NCBI GenBank assembly: GCA_937871685.1
Contig: CALMOL010000198.1
Coordinates: forward strand, 1 to 6,295
Direction: 5' to 3'
From: an uncultured Verrucomicrobiota bacterium
Lineage (GTDB): Bacteria > Verrucomicrobiota > Verrucomicrobiia > Chthoniobacterales > SZAS-18
DNA: 6,295 bases
The translations under genes were made by a program, and so were the position numbers. This document shows, in pieces, positions 6,017 through 6,295 of the stretch. Numbering within the stretch: the stretch's first letter is position 1; each line of letters begins with the position of its first letter. The notes under the pieces are model-generated. The model ran no database searches, was not told where the DNA came from, and saw only the letters and a list, made by a program, of their open reading frames with translations.

Positions 6017-6047
6017 TCTTCGGCGAAAGTCGGTTTTCCGCCGAAGA
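6017..6047. other. Hairpin downstream of the permease gene
   Basis: TCTTCGGCG (6017-6025) and CGCCGAAGA (6039-6047) form a perfect 9-bp stem. Three further A-T pairs (6026-6028 with 6035-6037) follow past one bulged C, leaving a six-base loop. The hairpin begins 12 bases after the permease stop codon, a usual terminator position. No T-tract follows on the plus strand, so it may be a transcript 3'-end stabiliser, a rho-associated end, or another dispersed palindrome. The rest of this intergenic stretch, 6048-6203, shows no gene or clear signal. Confidence 0.55.
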
Positions 6048-6203
6048 CGGACGGCCAACCACGAACTCCCCGGCGGTGGGGCGGCGGAAGCATGGCCCAT
6101 CGTCTCCGCGTCCCGTCCTCGTTGGGGCCCAGACTCGGCGTGAATGAGGCAAAAACCGCAGCCCGCTGCGCGCGCCGCCCGGCTGGCCGCCGAACCAGTT
6201 AGC

Positions 6204-6295
6204 ATGAATACCCCACCCGATTCCCCCAACGATCCTCGCAAGGCGGCCCCCGACGCCAATCCTGACCCCATCACCCGCGAGCCCGGCTCGCACCC
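6204..6295 (+). CDS. N-terminal fragment, possible glycine-zipper family protein (runs off right edge)
   Basis: An ATG at 6204 opens a frame that stays open to the window end, giving 30 codons rich in Pro, Asp and Asn and starting MNTPPDSPNDPRKAAPDANP. The visible end, DPITREPGSHP, resembles a motif I recall from bacterial proteins of unknown function, in which DPIT..PG.HP is followed by VGTG and a long Gly/Ala-rich glycine-zipper region. That region would lie outside the window, so the call is tentative. There is no signal peptide and no Shine-Dalgarno sequence (upstream bases read CCAGTTAGC). The gene starts 199 bp after the permease and is probably a separate transcription unit. Confidence 0.5.
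   Translation, partial: MNTPPDSPNDPRKAAPDANPDPITREPGSH

Noticed and set aside
2837..6274. A 1145-codon open frame on the minus strand opposite pgk, tpiA and the permease
   Set aside because: It is antisense to three well-supported genes, crosses their spacers and the palindromic elements, and has low-complexity Arg/Gly/Glu/His-rich content expected of the antisense of GC-rich coding sequence.

Overview
This is a GC-rich bacterial window built around a glycolytic cluster. On the plus strand it reads gap (glyceraldehyde-3-phosphate dehydrogenase), a small phosphatase-like gene, pgk (phosphoglycerate kinase), tpiA (triosephosphate isomerase), and a fused two-domain ABC transporter permease of the iron(III) type. 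The start of one gene runs off the left edge on the minus strand, and the start of another runs off the right edge on the plus strand. The gene order, high GC and kinds of intergenic repeat suggest Verrucomicrobiota or a relative (Planctomycetota and Lentisphaerota carry similar repeats). That assignment rests on memory of such genomes, not on a search.

Region by region: 1-65 is the start of a divergent minus-strand gene with a good Shine-Dalgarno sequence. 66-236 is a pyrimidine-rich divergent intergenic region with a degenerate 7-nt tandem array and at best a weak promoter. 237-1292 is gap; 1339-1809 is a phosphatase-like protein with a shortened CX4R loop. 1809-1901 is a 27-bp inverted repeat filling the gap before pgk (1914-3116). 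3118-3259 is a second, unrelated palindromic element built on CTCGAAA heptamers, filling the gap before tpiA (3275-4045). 4121-4247 is a third unrelated palindromic element whose arms are themselves hairpins. 4316-6004 is the permease, followed by a hairpin at 6017-6047. At 6204 a proline-rich protein begins that resembles the N-terminus of glycine-zipper proteins.

Gap, Pgk and TpiA catalyse connected steps of lower glycolysis and gluconeogenesis. TpiA supplies glyceraldehyde-3-phosphate, Gap oxidises it to 1,3-bisphosphoglycerate, and Pgk recovers ATP. All three look intact, with their catalytic residues present. The phosphatase-like gene lies only 46 bp after gap and may be co-transcribed with it. 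The permease has no visible binding protein or ATPase partner here and is probably functionally separate.

I see no defence system, CRISPR array, RNA gene or transposase. The unusual material is between the genes: three successive junctions each hold a different palindromic repeat fitted closely between stop and start codons, two intergenic regions contain 7-nt-period arrays, and none of the plus-strand genes has a recognisable Shine-Dalgarno sequence.
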